64,000 nt of DNA from Toxonevra muliebris (GCA_963691655.1 OY829328.1:88292400-88356399); one strand, 5' to 3'; shown: positions 38,810 to 53,045, counted from the stretch's first letter. A program made the numbers and translations. Notes: generated from the sequence alone by a model not told the origin.

Positions 38810-41800
38810 GAGGATACGTTTCTTTTTAAACTTATTCCCTCTTCTGTAAAAAGCTGTAATGATAGCGGTTGCAAAATTGATCCACTCTAATATGCACATA
38901 ACAAAATATTGAAAAATGTGACTTAATTCACTTAAACTACAAGCCATACAGATTTTCATTTACTCTAAGTTTGAGTTACGCTGTTTTAGTTTTTATCACC
39001 ATCAAGCAACTACATTAATTAAAATAGTTTCATACTTGAGCTCTCATATCACTGAGCTTTCTTCCTCATTTGATAAGGACATACATATATAGTCACATAA
39101 ATATAAATATGAAAATTAATAAAAAATTGTGCATATTGTAACATTGCAGTGTAGTAAATTGAATTATACTTGTGAGTTTTATGCCATTCCATCGTCGAAA
39201 TGACACGTTTTACTAGTACAATATTTTATTTCTTCTTTTTGACTGCTGGAGTAATCTACTGATTTCCCTAAAAAAAGAATATTGTCCATTCACTGGGTAT
39301 TCGTTATCCTTTCTCAAGATAAGCTCGAATAGATAAATAAAAAACAAACATCTTCTGGCAATTCCAACTCAAAAAGGCAAGAGAAAAGACAAAATTTGCT
39401 AGTATTTGCCTTATCAGTGACCGAAGCCAGCAACTCATACCATTTATAACTATTTGTTTATTGTTTTTTATAGGCGTAATAAATAACATACGTGTGTACA
39501 TTCGTATATGAGGGCTATATATATACATATGTAAATGTATAAATAAACCAGAAAATAAATCTGAATTGCCTCAACACATTGTAAGTAGTAAAACGAATAA
39601 GTGTGTGTGAGCTTATAAAATATTTTAAGTATCTACCTAAGCAGCCAAAGCAAATATTATCTATAAGTCTTTTACATAGGCTGTGGGACACCCCACGTAG
39701 AAGGTGTGAATGTAAAATATTCATATAAAAAGCGCTTAACAAATCGATATTGAACTCAGATATAGCATTTCCTTATAATTAATAGCTGTTGATTTCGATG
39801 ATCTTCTTTATATGGGCACAGTATGAGATATGTAAAAAAAATTTGAAAGAAACTTACAAGAAAAATTGTATGTATTCCTTAAAGATAAAATGCCTTGATA
39901 ATTCTGTACCTTACTTTATTTCAAGTTAAAAACAAAACAAACCTTTATTTTTTAAGTTTAATAAAATATTTTCCCTTACAATGCAATGACATCAAAAAAC
40001 TACCTACAGCTTGTTACTCATCAGAAATCCAATCCAATGTGTCACATATCGCCCTCATAAGCTTTTCTGAGTAAGTAACAAAAATCCATTAATTAAATTG
40101 TTATTTAATTATCTTGAAAAATATTTCTTAAAAACAAGACAAAAAAAAAAACAAAATATTTTTCTTTCTTGTTGTTGTGTTGCTGATAAAATCTTGAATG
40201 ACATTAAATTAATGAGAGCGCACGTAGACATTGACATTAATATTAACACAAAAGGTAGCGAAAAAAGGTTTTCTTTGAAAAACCAACAAATTTAAATATT
40301 GCCATGTTGATAAAGTGTATTACATTTTTCATCAACAAAAACAAAACAAAAACAAAACAAAAAAAAAAACAAAAGATTAACGTGTAGGGTATAAAGCAGA
40401 ATCGCTAATGCAGCTAAGCTCATTATTCCATATGCGGGATTAGACTCTTTTAATGGTTTTTAAATAATAAACAGATTAATTTTGATATAGTAATCTACAA
40501 AGGTAAAATAATATGACGCGCGAACATTTTTTTTTTTGACTTTTTACACAATAATTAATATACAATTCACAAATTTAAATTCAAAATTTCTTATGTGTTC
40601 AATTCTTTTACATAAGCGAGAATCTCCATAGTTTTTTCATCACGAGTTCTTTTAGCGGTCATACAGACACAAAGCTTTATTGAGTGTGTTTTGACTAGCA
40701 CTGCTTTAAAGTGTAAATAAGGCTGAATTTTTTTTTTTTTTTTTTTTGTGTGCTTTACCAAAACTTAAAAAAAAAAATTTAATTTGTTGGCTAACATAAG
40801 CAGCAGAACCTTTATGTGAAGGAATATTAAAGGGCATCTCTAATTGAAACTTTTAGAAGTTCTAAACTCAGAGAAGAGTTTAATTTGGGAGGCAAATTTC
40901 AAAACATAACGAGAACCGTGTGTAAACGTGATTATGCAAATACTGAAACTTCATCCTTCTTATAAAAGTTTCAAAGAAATATTGTCCCACTTGGACTTTC
41001 ACTATTTAACATACTATACTGCCTCAACTATAAAGCTTTCAAAAAATTTAAGGTTAAAATTAAGCAATGAAAAAGTTTAAACAATCGTTTAGATATCTGT
41101 TTTCCCATGTTTCTTCCACCCGTCGTTGAGAATTTCTCCTATTGTGCAAGTGTAAAACATTTCTAGTCTACATACAAGTACAGCAAATGCTGCACTGCTG
41201 TATATTTATTGATGTGTGTATGTGTAAGAAAGCAATAAAAATTATTGAAGCGTGTGTTTCTCTAAGTTTTTTTTTTTTGTAAAATTCATTTCTAAATTGC
41301 GTGTAAATAATTTCTGCAGCAGAAATTCTTGAAAATTTATTATTAAAGTAAAACAAAATACTGCATAAGAAAATGATGAAACCAACTTAAGGAAATATTT
41401 GACATTATTACATACATACACCACAAAATTAAGAGATAAAATATAAATTTAAAAATATTCAGTCTCTAAAAATATTTGAGAATAAATTAAGACTGCAAGT
41501 CGTATGAGTAAACTTAATTATGAATCAAATAGAAAATTTATAGAGGAAAACTGCACACCACAGTTTCATTAGTGGCAAGTAAAAAATTCACTTAAATTTT
41601 ATAAATATACAATTTTTTTATTTATGCGCACTCATAGAAACACAATCACACGTACGACATGCTCAACACTTGTTTATCTCGCTGTAAATAGTAGCAAAAT
41701 ATTTATGTATGCTAATGAGTAGGATAGATATGTGTGTATAAATGTTTGCATATCATATCCCACGCGGAATTGAGTTTGAAGTGATTTGAAGTAAATGTTA

Positions 41801-42700
41801 GAAAATGTTCATGAGAAAGCTAATGGAAGACAGTTCCAGAGGAAGACAATGAAACAAATCAATATTAAAAAAAGATACAAGAAAATATGAAACAAAAACT
41901 AGGAACGGAAACTAAAGGCAAGATTTAAATTACCGAACTGAATGGGAACTGAATTCTAACTATTTCACAAGTATTGAAAGCATTTCTAATTACATATACC
42001 TCAGCAACCCGTTTCGTCTGAAATCAAATTGAATTTTTTTACAGTGTTTTTCTCATTTGTATCTAATGCAAAGTTATGTGCGTCATGAATTGCCACTTAT
42101 TTGAAAGAAGTTAATTGAAAAGTTTTTTAAAAATAACGAATTTCTGAAATAATGATTTTATAAATAACTTTTAAATTAGTTTCTTTACAAATATTTATAA
42201 TTTTCAATTACTGGAAACTTCCATTCTCTCTTCTTCAACACAATACATAAAAAGCAAAACAGTTGCGGGTAGATGTCGCTTTTCTAGGAGTATACTTCAT
42301 TAATAAGTACAATATTTATTTAATTTAAAATACAAAAACCAAATGTTAACCGTACCTGTTAAAAGTTCTCGCTACATGGTCTTCATTCAATCTGTTTACA
42401 TATATGTACGAGAGTATAGATCTATGTAAATGAACAAAGTGATGTATTCATACATACATACACACATATAGACGCTTATACATTTTGTAAACTTGTTTAC
42501 ATCACGTCTCAGCAAACTCATTAATTCTACATAATTAAATATGGCTATGAACTACGTTTATGTGTGTGTGTATGTAATCATTTGTTATCCTTAACGTTTT
42601 GTTTATTGCCATAGAAGCATTTGAGTTTTTCGCTTTTCATTTCGTTTTTGTTTATTGCTGTAGTCATTTTTGTTCTGGCAGTGGTTGTTATTTTTATTTA
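38810..42700. other. non-coding AT-rich DNA
   Basis: No gene supported. Poly-A/T and AAAAC repeats (40330-40370) and a T20-type run near 40730-40747 are seen. No transposon proteins were recognised in either strand. Confidence 0.6.
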
Positions 42701-42714
42701 TTATTATTTTTTTG

Positions 42715-42990
42715 AGTATTATATAGTAGTATGCCATCACGTTTTAACGAACAATGTTGCTACATCTTGTTGCTGGTTGCTAGCTGCTGGCTGCTAACAT
42801 TGTTGTCATTGTTGTGCTTCCTCTACTCTTGATATTCTGGTTGTAGTTGTTATTGCTGCTGCTATTGTTGCACTTACATTTCAACATTAATCAGTTTTGG
42901 CGCTTGACTTGAATATTGATGAGTTGAAGTATACAAACAAACAAATAAACGCACACTCACACGCACGCACGCACACACGCAAAGATTGAA
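42715..42990. repeat. trinucleotide-rich and (AC)n low-complexity tract
   Basis: GTT/GCT triplets fill 42750-42880, reading as CAA/CAG on the other strand. A CACA/CACG microsatellite lies at 42950-42980. Stops and lack of splice sites argue against a polyglutamine exon. Confidence 0.55.
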
Positions 42991-45900
42991 GACGCTCTAC
43001 TAATGGCGCAGCAAATACATAAACAAATATTTATAAATATAGTACCTATAATTTTTTAAAGCTTACATCTTTTTTCTTGTTCTACTTTGTTTGAGAGAGC
43101 AATTACAAGCGCTATTAAATGCTTATTCATAGATACCTGTTACTCATACGCCACGTTGTGCATGGATGCGTTATTGTTGTTGCTGTTAATTTGTGTACCA
43201 ATTGCGAAACTCATGCAACAATTATATAAGCAAAAGCAACAAACTAACACACACTTCAGATCCTAATACATGCACGCACACATATAGTTGAAAATAAACA
43301 CGCACAATACAATAAAAAGACAGAGATACATTTTGTATGAGTTCCATACTTTAGTACCATTTACTCAACGCATATTTCAATCACACACACGCACAGACAC
43401 ATGCATATGAATGTGAAAATAAATTCTTGTTTTGCCATTTTCATCCCACTGTGTGTACATACTGTGCTGTCTGTGTCTGCCTGTGATTTATCACACTATA
43501 CTGAACTTTTATACGTTTTTGAAATGTTTCATTTAGTTGTCTTTTTCTACCATTTTTGCAGTATACGCCTAAAAGCTTACCTCGTTTTACTATTCAACAT
43601 GCGAGTTTTGTGTGCTATACACTCTTTACCACTTGTGGGTAAACACATAACTTTGTGTTTGAATGTTTGTATGTTTGCGTTTGTGTTCGTATGTCTGTGT
43701 TCAACAACTGGACCACATAGATTTATTGTGCACTAGCACACAATATAAAGCCAAAAAGCCTATTCCAACTAAATACATATGTATATAACGCTACTGTACT
43801 AAAGTGTGCATTGACAGGGAAGACAAGAAAAATAGGAGTAAAGAATAAGAGGAGCTGTAGAGGAGAATAGCGATTGCGGGTAGAGAAAGAAAGATTCAGA
43901 GAGAGATTGAGTTTGTCGTCTACCATCATATGCCATGAATACAAATTCAGTTGCAGCCAGAGAATTACTTCTTCGAATCTGTTTTTAGTTTGTTTGTGCA
44001 ACATAAAAAATACAAACCACTAGCATAAAACAAAAACGTTGAACTTCATTTAATTTGCACAGAAATGTATGAATTTTTTTCTACATAAAAAAAATTGAAT
44101 TAAAATAGTAAGTGGTACTACGTGATGTATGAGTAATGTGTTATAAATATCATTTATGGCTAGCTTGACTGTTATGCACGTAAGAACATATATTCGTTTT
44201 GAAAGCAATAAAGCGTATTTAAAGTTAAATATCAGATGTAGGCTTATATGTAGTTGTCTGCTTTTGTTTTTGTAACTGTCTATCCAAATGAAAAGACGCA
44301 TACGCATATATGTACTAAATAAATTGGTTATCCATTTTTATCTGCATATATGCACAAATTTAGCAGCAACTTGTTTTAGCAGACAAAGTTTTGTGTTTAT
44401 CTTTCAAGTGTTTATTGCATACCTTTCTCATATTGTGTAAGAGAAAAGCTGGTAATCTCTTATTGTGCACTTTAGCTACTAGATCTTACACATAGTCAAA
44501 GACTACGAAATAGATAGAAAGTTGGAAAAGTTGAAAAATTAAGTTCTTAGTTGAAAGTGCTTCAGAAATACAGCAATGGATTAACAACCAAAGTTTAAAT
44601 GTGTAAGAGTAGCAAGTTTTCGAGGAAAGGATTGAAATTTCACAAGCAAATAAATTCTGTTTACAAGCAAACTATATTCAATACAGATGGAACAGCGGCT
44701 CTAATAAAGATGTTGCAGTTGTACATCTTTATTGAATCCTTGGTTAAAAAACTTACCAATAGAAGAGAGACAAAGCTTTGTTTTTCAAGAAATAAATTCA
44801 AGTTTCTTAAGAATTTCATTCATTTTTCAGGTGAATATAGTAGAGACCAATGCAACTACCAAAAACATAACGCAGTTTTCCAAGAAATAAGTTGAAACCT
44901 GTAAACAATAAATTAGAAAAAAAAAAACGGATGATCTAGTAATAGCTACAGTTATCCATTAGTACTTAGATCCAAAAATTTGCCTCAAATACATATTTTA
45001 TTTTTCTTGCTGTTTTTCCTACTGTTTCAGCGCATTCATTTTTGTCGTCACACACTCAGCACATAACTTCTTAGTATTGACAACGTACATATATATACTT
45101 ATATATTTTTTAATATGTAAACAAATGCGATACAAATCAACTTACATACAAATGTACATTAACTCAAATGTTCGACAATGTATTTTTACAAATAATAAAA
45201 ACAAAATAAGTAAAAATGTACCATATGAAACAATACAATAACAAAATGAAATTGTTTTGTAAGACAAAGTTTTTCAATTAATTTCACTGTACATACACTC
45301 GAATATATAGTGCATACACATACATGCATGAAAGGCGGCAGAACATAAAAGTTTCTTATACCAACATAATTTTGTCAAAATGACATTAGGAATTTTTAAG
45401 CCTTGAGGAAATAATAAGGTGGTGGTGGCAAAAAGGGGGGGAAATAGCTATGGAAATGCATGAAATTCATGTATTAAACAGATTTATGAAATTCTCTTTG
45501 TGTGATTTAAAGGAAATTTCCCTTGATTATTTAACATCTTTTAGCGACTTTTTTCACGATGGCACTGCAGGGCGTATGAGTAATGTTTTACTTTTCGAAA
45601 TGGATTTTAATTACTTGGTACGAAGACGGGAATTTATTTTAAGGGTAAGTAAATAATTGGAATTTAAGAATTGAAAGAGTTTTCGAAATTCACTTTGATT
45701 TAAAAGATTTGTTTTTGAATCTATTGAATTCCACGGCACGATGTAGTGCGTAAGCGTTACGCTGAATTTGTCGAAATGCTTTTTAATCGTTAAAAAATTA
45801 GAAAACTAATTTTTTTTTGTAACTCATTCTATGTACATTTTCTTAAGCCTTTAATTGTTGTTGTACAATTTATTAAGCCTCACATTTATTAATGCGAATC

Positions 45901-47110
45901 TAAAATATATTCAAAGGATGTAGCAACACTCCCGAAAATTTATATAAATTTTTTATACGTACTCATAGAAACATAAAAATATACAAAAGATCCACTTTTT
46001 ACATCGTTTTTGGTTCATAATATTTATGAGACCAAACAGTTTCCTTTGAACATAAGCACACACGCACAAGTAGACTCTGAAACATAGAAATTTTGAGTGT
46101 ACGCTAGAAAATTGTAACAGCAAAAACAACAGCAAACAGAACCGAAAAAACTCAAACACTCAAGCATCATCATCATTATTATTATGGTTCATTCATTCAC
46201 TTAAGCTTAAAATGGCAGAAGATCAATGAAAAGCCCAAAAGCAAAGAGCAGCATAGAGCAGCAATGAAATTTTGTGTGCGTGTATATATGACGAAAGTCA
46301 TTCACATCATATTTACTCAATACATTTATATACTTACTTATGCACTGAAGTACAAGTATGTAAGTATCTCACAAGTACTGGTGATGATGATGATTGAAAA
46401 TATTAAATTTGAATAACTTCTCCATCTACTTCTTCTTTGAATGAATTTCTGTTTCCATTTCCATCACAATTTCTATTATTATTATATAGAAATTTCATCA
46501 ATTGCTCATTTTCTATAACAACAGCAGTAACAGCAACAATCATTGCTGGCTTTCAATATTGCAAATGAATTTATAATAATTTGATTTGTGAAGATTTTTG
46601 TAGGCGTATTGGTAGTTGTGTATTTATTGTTACATATTGATGCGTAAATATGTATGTGTGTATGCCTTAAAGGCTATTGAATGTTGTATGGCAGAAAAAA
46701 GCTATTGTGTAAATAAAATATAAACTCTTTCATTTATTTATAGAAGTTTTATAGAAATTTATTAAAGAAAAAACTTTAGAGACTTCGAGATGCTGTGGAA
46801 GTGTAAATTGGACATTGACAATGTATTCGTAAGTCAAGTGTATATATATGTATATATTTATGTATGTTTGTATTTTCAAAACAAATTTGGTTCTCATAGC
46901 TTAAAGTTAAAACTGTATGCATCTCGCCAAAAAGGTAAAAAGTCATTGAAGTAAGAAAAAGTAACTTAAAACATTTAGCTGAAATTGATTTTCAAATTTT
47001 GTAGTAATGGCTTAGCTTCGGTAATAATATTTTTATTGTTGACTTAAATTTGTGGTTGATATATCTGAATATAGTTTTTTTATGCTCTGCATTTCATTCA
47101 TTTTATTCTA
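42991..47110. other. non-coding DNA
   Basis: No gene supported. Copies of the recurrent TTACTCATACG motif are at 43140-43150 (plus) and 45573-45583 (reverse), with a near-copy at 44125-44136. A weak reverse Su(Hw)-like word is at 43566-43582. ATGATGATGATG and CATCATCATTATTATTATT repeats lie at 46165-46390. Confidence 0.55.
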
Positions 47111-47119
47111 TTTACTATC

Positions 47120-47345
47120 TACCAACCTCTTTTTTGAACTACCAACCTAACCATTACCAGTTGTCATCTCTTTTACTGGATCATCTACAGAACTATCTGT
47201 ATAACTTTTCACCAAACTACATACCGAAACATTCGTTAAACCATCAAACAAACTATAAACCGAATTATCTACCAAACCATCTACTGGAGCATCAACTGAA
47301 CCATCAATAAAATCATATGCCACACCGTTTAACCAACCACTTACT
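47120..47345. repeat. degenerate 12-bp minisatellite (ACCAAACCATCT type)
   Basis: Consecutive units from about 47258 are ACCGAATTATCT, ACCAAACCATCT, ACTGGAGCATCA, ACTGAACCATCA and ATAAAATCATAT. More diverged units run back to about 47125. The period of 12 keeps a frame open and produces an 86-codon Asn/His/Leu-rich open frame (47050-47310), which I regard as an artefact. Confidence 0.65.
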
Positions 47346-47349
47346 TAAC

Positions 47350-49040
47350 TTTATATTATATTAATAGCAACAAATAGTAATTCTTTATTGAATATTTAAG
47401 AAAAGTAATTGATTATATGGATTTTTAAGAACAAAATTACGAAAAAAAAATAATGGCTTGGCTCAAAGCCCTCAGCCGTAGGTACAATATAGCAAATAAC
47501 CATAAAGTATTTTAAGTTTGTAAAAGGAAAATTTTGTATCATATACCAAACTCTATCACACAATCTACTGGCTCGGAATAGAAGGAACCAAGCTTTGATG
47601 TAAAAGCATCTAACAAATTCAGTAATCACAAACACTTCTACTTCTTCAAAAGTGATTCGTAAAAAAAGATTCAGCTCCTCTGAGCTAACCCGAGTTAGCC
47701 ACTAAAAATAGCGATAACAAAATGAGTGTGAAGAAATTAGAAAATTATACTTTCTCCCAGGTCACATCGCTACTTAGATCATTCTGTAATATTAACCAAA
47801 ATCATCTTCTCTGATCTATCATAGATAATGATTACGTGGAATTTATCTTGCTGGTGAATTGGAGGTTGGCACAGACTCAGTTGCTAAGGTTATTTAAGGA
47901 AACTCTACAAAAGGAACCCAAACCTGAAGGATCAACTCTCCGAAACTATTTTTATTCTCTAATTTAAAATCACTTGTCCACGGTCTGATTTTTATTTCAT
48001 GTGCTTACAGTCGTTGATAAATAGTTTGAAAACAAATACAAGAATTGACCTGAAAATTCAACTAACAACAACATAAATACATAAATAGCATCAGAAAGAA
48101 AAGTATCACTACCTAATATTTTTGTTGGTTATCAAGAGCTATGACTTTTGCAAACTACGTCTAGTTATACTTGTGCTAATAAGTTTCCATTCTGCTACTG
48201 CTGCCGAAAAGTTGTCGGAAACTTTTGTTGACATTGACACACAACACCAACTAAAAGCAAAATTAAGCTACTACTATTGATGAAGAGCAAGATGTTAAGC
48301 TCCTGTATTCGCAATAACAAGGAATACCCACACAGTTACACATATGTGTATGTACAAATTGAGCAAATATATGCACATTAACATTTTAGTTAAATAACAC
48401 TCAGTTATAGTAAAGTGCATAGATGAAAGGGTGGGTGGATGGGATGTGGGCGTAGTTACATTATTTGAATATATTTGAATATATTTAAAAATACTCACAA
48501 GTAAATCTGTGTAGGAGTTTTAATGTTTTGATACAAACACTCATGCTGTTATGTTTAATTATATCATAAATTTCAAAGATGCTAAGTAATTTAATTTAAA
48601 CGCAATTAATTTTGTGGTTGAAAGTTTTACCTCAAAGGAAGTGAAGCTATATGTAAATATTATTAGTCTGGAATATAAGTATTGTGGCTATAAATTTGTA
48701 TATCTATTGTGGTTTCGAACGCAAGAGGAATTTTTATTTTCATGTGGCAATATTTGTGTAATGAGTAAAACTTACACTAGAAGGTTTGAGATGCTATTTT
48801 TATATCCAACTGACGTGCATAACTTTATTTATTTCCCAAAATGTTGAGATGCACATGGTAAATAACCAATTACATAATTTCACTTATTTCTGTTTTTCTG
48901 TTACAAGAAAATCTTAATAACTTTACAAATCTATGACTGGTTTTAGCATTACTGCTACACACTAGAGAATCCAAGGGGGAATATGGGTTACCCCACTCCC
49001 CCCCCGCTTCCTCCCCCTCCTTACCGATGGAAATTTCATT
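47350..49040. other. non-coding DNA with a C-rich tract at its right end
   Basis: No gene supported. A strikingly C-rich strand (CCCCACTCCCCCCCCGC, then CCTCCCCCTCC) covers 48991-49020, directly beside the numt. 47640-47960 is of mixed composition and unidentified. Confidence 0.55.
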
Positions 49041-49044
49041 TATT

Positions 49045-49325
49045 CTGATTTATATTATGAATAATAGCTCCTGCACATATAAATAACAACGCCTTAAATA
49101 AAGCATGTGTTAATAAATGAAAAAATGCCAATTTATAAAATCCTATTGATAAAATACTTATTATTAAACCTAATTGACTTAAAGTAGATAAAGCAATAAT
49201 TTTTTTTAGATCAAATTCAAAATTAGCCCCTAATCCTGCTATAAATATCGTTAATCCAGATAATAAAAGTAACAACTGACCTATTCAAGAATCAACTAAT
49301 AATATATTAAATCGAAAATATATTA
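49045..49325 (-). pseudogene. numt: nuclear copy of part of mitochondrial ND5
   Basis: Read on the minus strand this encodes an internal segment of NADH dehydrogenase subunit 5: VDSWIGQLLLLLSGLTIFIA, then GLGANFEFDLKKIIALSTL, SQLGLIISIL, AFFHLLTHALFKALLF and CAGAIIHNINQ. Mitochondrial origin is shown by the TGA that must be read as Trp in DSWIGQ, and by ATA codons where the mitochondrial code gives Met. The frame is otherwise open and close to fly ND5, so the transfer is fairly recent. Only about 90 codons of a gene of roughly 570 are present. Both ends pass abruptly into nuclear sequence: a C-rich tract on the left and, after IYFRFN, diverged or unrelated DNA on the right. It is not expected to function. 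Confidence 0.9.
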
Positions 49326-49329
49326 AATC

Positions 49330-52300
49330 CAAAATATTTAAGGTTGAAAGTAGCAGTAAAAATTAACAGTGAAATTCAAGTAGCAAAAATAGAATGTGAA
49401 GAAAGGAGAAGAAAGAGATAGTGGGAAAGATAATAATATAATTTTTATTGATTTTTATGTAGCTGTGGGTGATAACAGAATAAAAAGGCGATATCGAAAC
49501 AAGAAAAATTAAAATATAAAAAAGCCTCCGTAATTTGGGGCTAGCTTTAATTTTATTCCTAAAATTAATTTTATAAATAAATTAATAATAATTAGAACAC
49601 AGACGCTAATGCTTATTAATTAAGATACAAGAAGAAGCAATGAATAAATCATGAAATAAAAGAAAAAATTATTTAATTAAAACTTATTTTACAAACAATT
49701 TATTGCGAAATTTGAGATAACCGCAAGCACATGCTCATACATAATACAGAGGACAATGGGTAAACGTATTGAAGTGGAACACGCAGTGTCCTTTCAGTGT
49801 TTCCTTCTTTTATATGTATGTACTAAATCATTAATGACGGCTTCGAGTGTTAATTAATTTGATTTAATAATGAAAGTACGCTAGAAGAATATAAAGAAGA
49901 AAATGTAAAAAAAGAAGCTTTTGTAACACCATTTTAATGAGAATATTTCTTTCATTCCTTTCCTTTTTGTAAAAAAATCGCATTTGCATTTTATTTTATC
50001 TTTTCTTTTATTTCCCTATAATTGAAACTCCTTTTGATCACATTTTTTATTAACAAATTTCGCATTTCGCAATGCCCTAAAAAGACTTTAAATAAATTTG
50101 CATTCACTTTCTGTTTGACACATTTTTTATTTTTTTTTTTGTTTCTTTTGAAAATAATAATCTAGAACACATTTATTACTACGTCCCTATGTAAAACAAA
50201 CATCACAGATTGCCCGGAAATTTTGTTTTTAATTAATATGTGTGTACAATAATGCCTTCTAAAACTTTGCATACATTTAGGCTTAACTAGATTCATTCAA
50301 GATTCATTTACATTTTGTTTTCATTTTACGTTACTTGCAAGTGTTGCATTTCTCATTTCGCGGAAATTGCATTTTCATGAAAAATCAATACTTTTTTGAC
50401 ATAGTAGCATATGCCAATTTTGTTGGCATAAATTTAGGCGTTCTGGAAATAACAATATGCTGTTGTTATCTCAAGTGTGTAAGCACAGAACACACAAATT
50501 ATATTACATACTGAATAGTTTTTGAAGAAAATATATTTTTGTTATGACTAGAATATCAAAATTTCTCTACAGAGTCAAAATTACTTATACTATCCTATAA
50601 GTTTTAACCACATACAGAAAACTAGACTGTGAAAGTCAGAGGAAACCAACAACCAAACAATGAATCGTTAGTGTCCAATCTAATAATGACCAACAGTAAC
50701 CAACATCAAAGTTCAATTTTCGTAAGCATACAAAGTTTTGTAATTAAGGAAAATTGCAAATAAATTGCATTTGTGTATTTTAGCCACACAAAATATCAAT
50801 ACGAATACATCGATTTCAATGTACATGTGTATGCAGTTTTACTTAAACTTTTAGACTGACTTTACCACAAACTTCAATTTCAAGTCAATTTGTAAAACCC
50901 AACCAAAAATACACATACCTTCATATATATGAATATATCCAATGTAAAGGCATTTACCTATAACTTGTATCTGCCTACCTACATATGTAATAAAAGGAAA
51001 CTAATTACGTTTGTCACAAGTTTTGTTGTATAGGAATGTTTATATGCTACAAATATTCAAATTATTGGGATAAAGTATTAAAGTTTTAGAAGGTGAACAA
51101 AATAATACACACTCTACTGTATGCATTCATCTATATAAATAAACCAAATACTTATCTACGCAAAACAAAAAAATTTACATACAAAAGTTTTTAGCATATT
51201 TTTAGGCAGTTTTTATTATGCAAAATATATGAGCATAGGTAAAAACTTGGCATTATTATATTTTTCTTTCTGGATACTTTATTTTTAGCACACATAAGCC
51301 ACTTAATCTCATATACGGATACAAAATCTACTTCCCGCTGAAAAATGCAAATATAATTACGAAAAAACTAAAAATTCTTAGCATACTTTTATGTTTAAAT
51401 TATCCCAAAACAAAAATATTCCAAGTATTTTTAAAAAAACTTTTCGTAAAAAGTTTTCAAATAATACCTTTCAGCAAATTATGTATAATTTAACACAAGT
51501 ATTTATGTAATTTTTGAAAATATTATTTGTATAGCATAGCTTTGAGCGTTTTTGTAAATATTTTCAAAGCAATTTACATTGTAATAATTTGTGATTTGCA
51601 TATGTCTCTCTTTCTCTCACTTTACTTTTTTTTTATTTATTTAAACTATTGGCGATGCTTAAGAGAATTGCAAGCTCAAAATGTAAAAATGTAATGTGGC
51701 ATACTTTCAGGCACTTCTTGATAGTTTAAAAGAGCGCTTATCATTTCATATATATTATGAAGAATATAGAATGAACGAAATTACAGGAGAAATTTAAGTA
51801 GCAGATAGAAGTAAATCGTAACACATTCCTTTCCAGTTTCCCGTTTCTATCCTTTGAAAATTTTAGTTTCTCAATTCAATTTAATATTTCCCCATGTTAT
51901 ACTTTTAGATTCCACTGTATGCCTTGCTGACATGTATCTTAATCTCTAGTGTGCTTATAGGAATATATTTATTTATTTATCATTTCGCTTCCAAATGATA
52001 TACAAATATTTTGTTTGCAATTTATGTCATACATACTTGCAGGTATTGTATTTGCATTGCAAACCATTACCACCAACCACTATAAGTTATGGTTAACCTG
52101 AAGCAGCTTATACACTTGAATGGATTCATTATAGTCACATTTAGCAGCTGCTGGTTTATACTTATTATTATAGTCATTATTTGTGCATTCAAGTAGCGAA
52201 GCGTGTTCAATGGCCCTCATCAATTAAGAGAAGTAAATATAATTCGGATGAATCTCAAGCAGAATTGCATATAAATTGGAATATAAAACTGAACTGAAGC

Positions 52301-53039
52301 TATGAACAATAGCGAAAATAAGCTGAGAAAAACAATAACGAAAAATATTGGCAACACAATAAGCAATCAATTTAATAGTGGAATTGTTTTGTGCACTGTT
52401 AAATTACATGTAAATAATAAATAAAATTTGTAAACACACATATTTTTGCATTTTCTGTAAGCAAATGCAATTTAAACACAACCGTTACAATCTTTCGACT
52501 TTAATTGTTTTTTTTTCTTTTTTTTTTTGTGGCCATAAACATTGGATTAAGATAAAAAATATTATTTCATCTTTTAATTTATATATTCATATAAGCAAAG
52601 ACTGTTTGCTTGTAGTGAATAAATATGAACATAAATAAATTTTGAGTATAGGATTAACTTCTGATGATTAATGATTCACAGAATCGACTATTTTCGAGAA
52701 CCAAATACTTAGTACTTTGAAAAATCAAAAATATAGTAAATACTATTTATTAACAAAAATTTCACTTTTAATATAAATTTTAAAATACAATAGAAATTCA
52801 CTTTCTCCTTTTTTTGAGAGTGTCACGCATAATTTTAGGCGATTACGCTAATCTGCGTATTAATGCAAAGTAAATACATATATTTGAATTTAATTAGATT
52901 GTTTTGTGGGTTCGCAATAGCAATTCGTCAGTGGATTATTGGTAGAACTTCTCATTTTCATAAGAACGCAGCACATCGAAAAATCACAAAAATGACTGTT
53001 TATAAGAAAGTTTGTAATCAATTTGTTGCACTACAAAAT
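49330..53039. other. non-coding DNA with several Su(Hw)-like words
   Basis: No gene supported. A possible second mitochondria-like patch at 49510-49610 could not be assigned. Su(Hw)-like 17-mers lie at 50267-50283, 50424-50440, 51192-51208, 51697-51713 and, just beyond the 3' end of the next gene, 52825-52841. This is the densest group in the window. Confidence 0.55.
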
Positions 53040-53045
53040 TTTATT
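53040..53045 (-). terminator. poly(A) signal of the minus-strand Gr
   Basis: AATAAA on the minus strand lies 17 bases past the TAA stop (53063-53065). Confidence 0.5.

Noticed and set aside
43401..43736. 111-codon open frame with Cys/Val/Phe-rich sequence
   Set aside because: Built from TGTGTTT-type low complexity; no start context, splice signals or family similarity.
47050..47310. 86-codon Asn/Leu/His-rich protein
   Set aside because: It is explained by the period-12 minisatellite; no splice sites or family features.
49036..49275. Apparent nuclear membrane protein of 79 residues
   Set aside because: It is the ND5 numt; the true frame continues upstream through a TGA that is Trp only in mitochondria.
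49510..49610. Possible second mitochondrial fragment
   Set aside because: AT-rich and faintly like a mitochondrial gene in reverse, but I could not align it to any mitochondrial protein with confidence.
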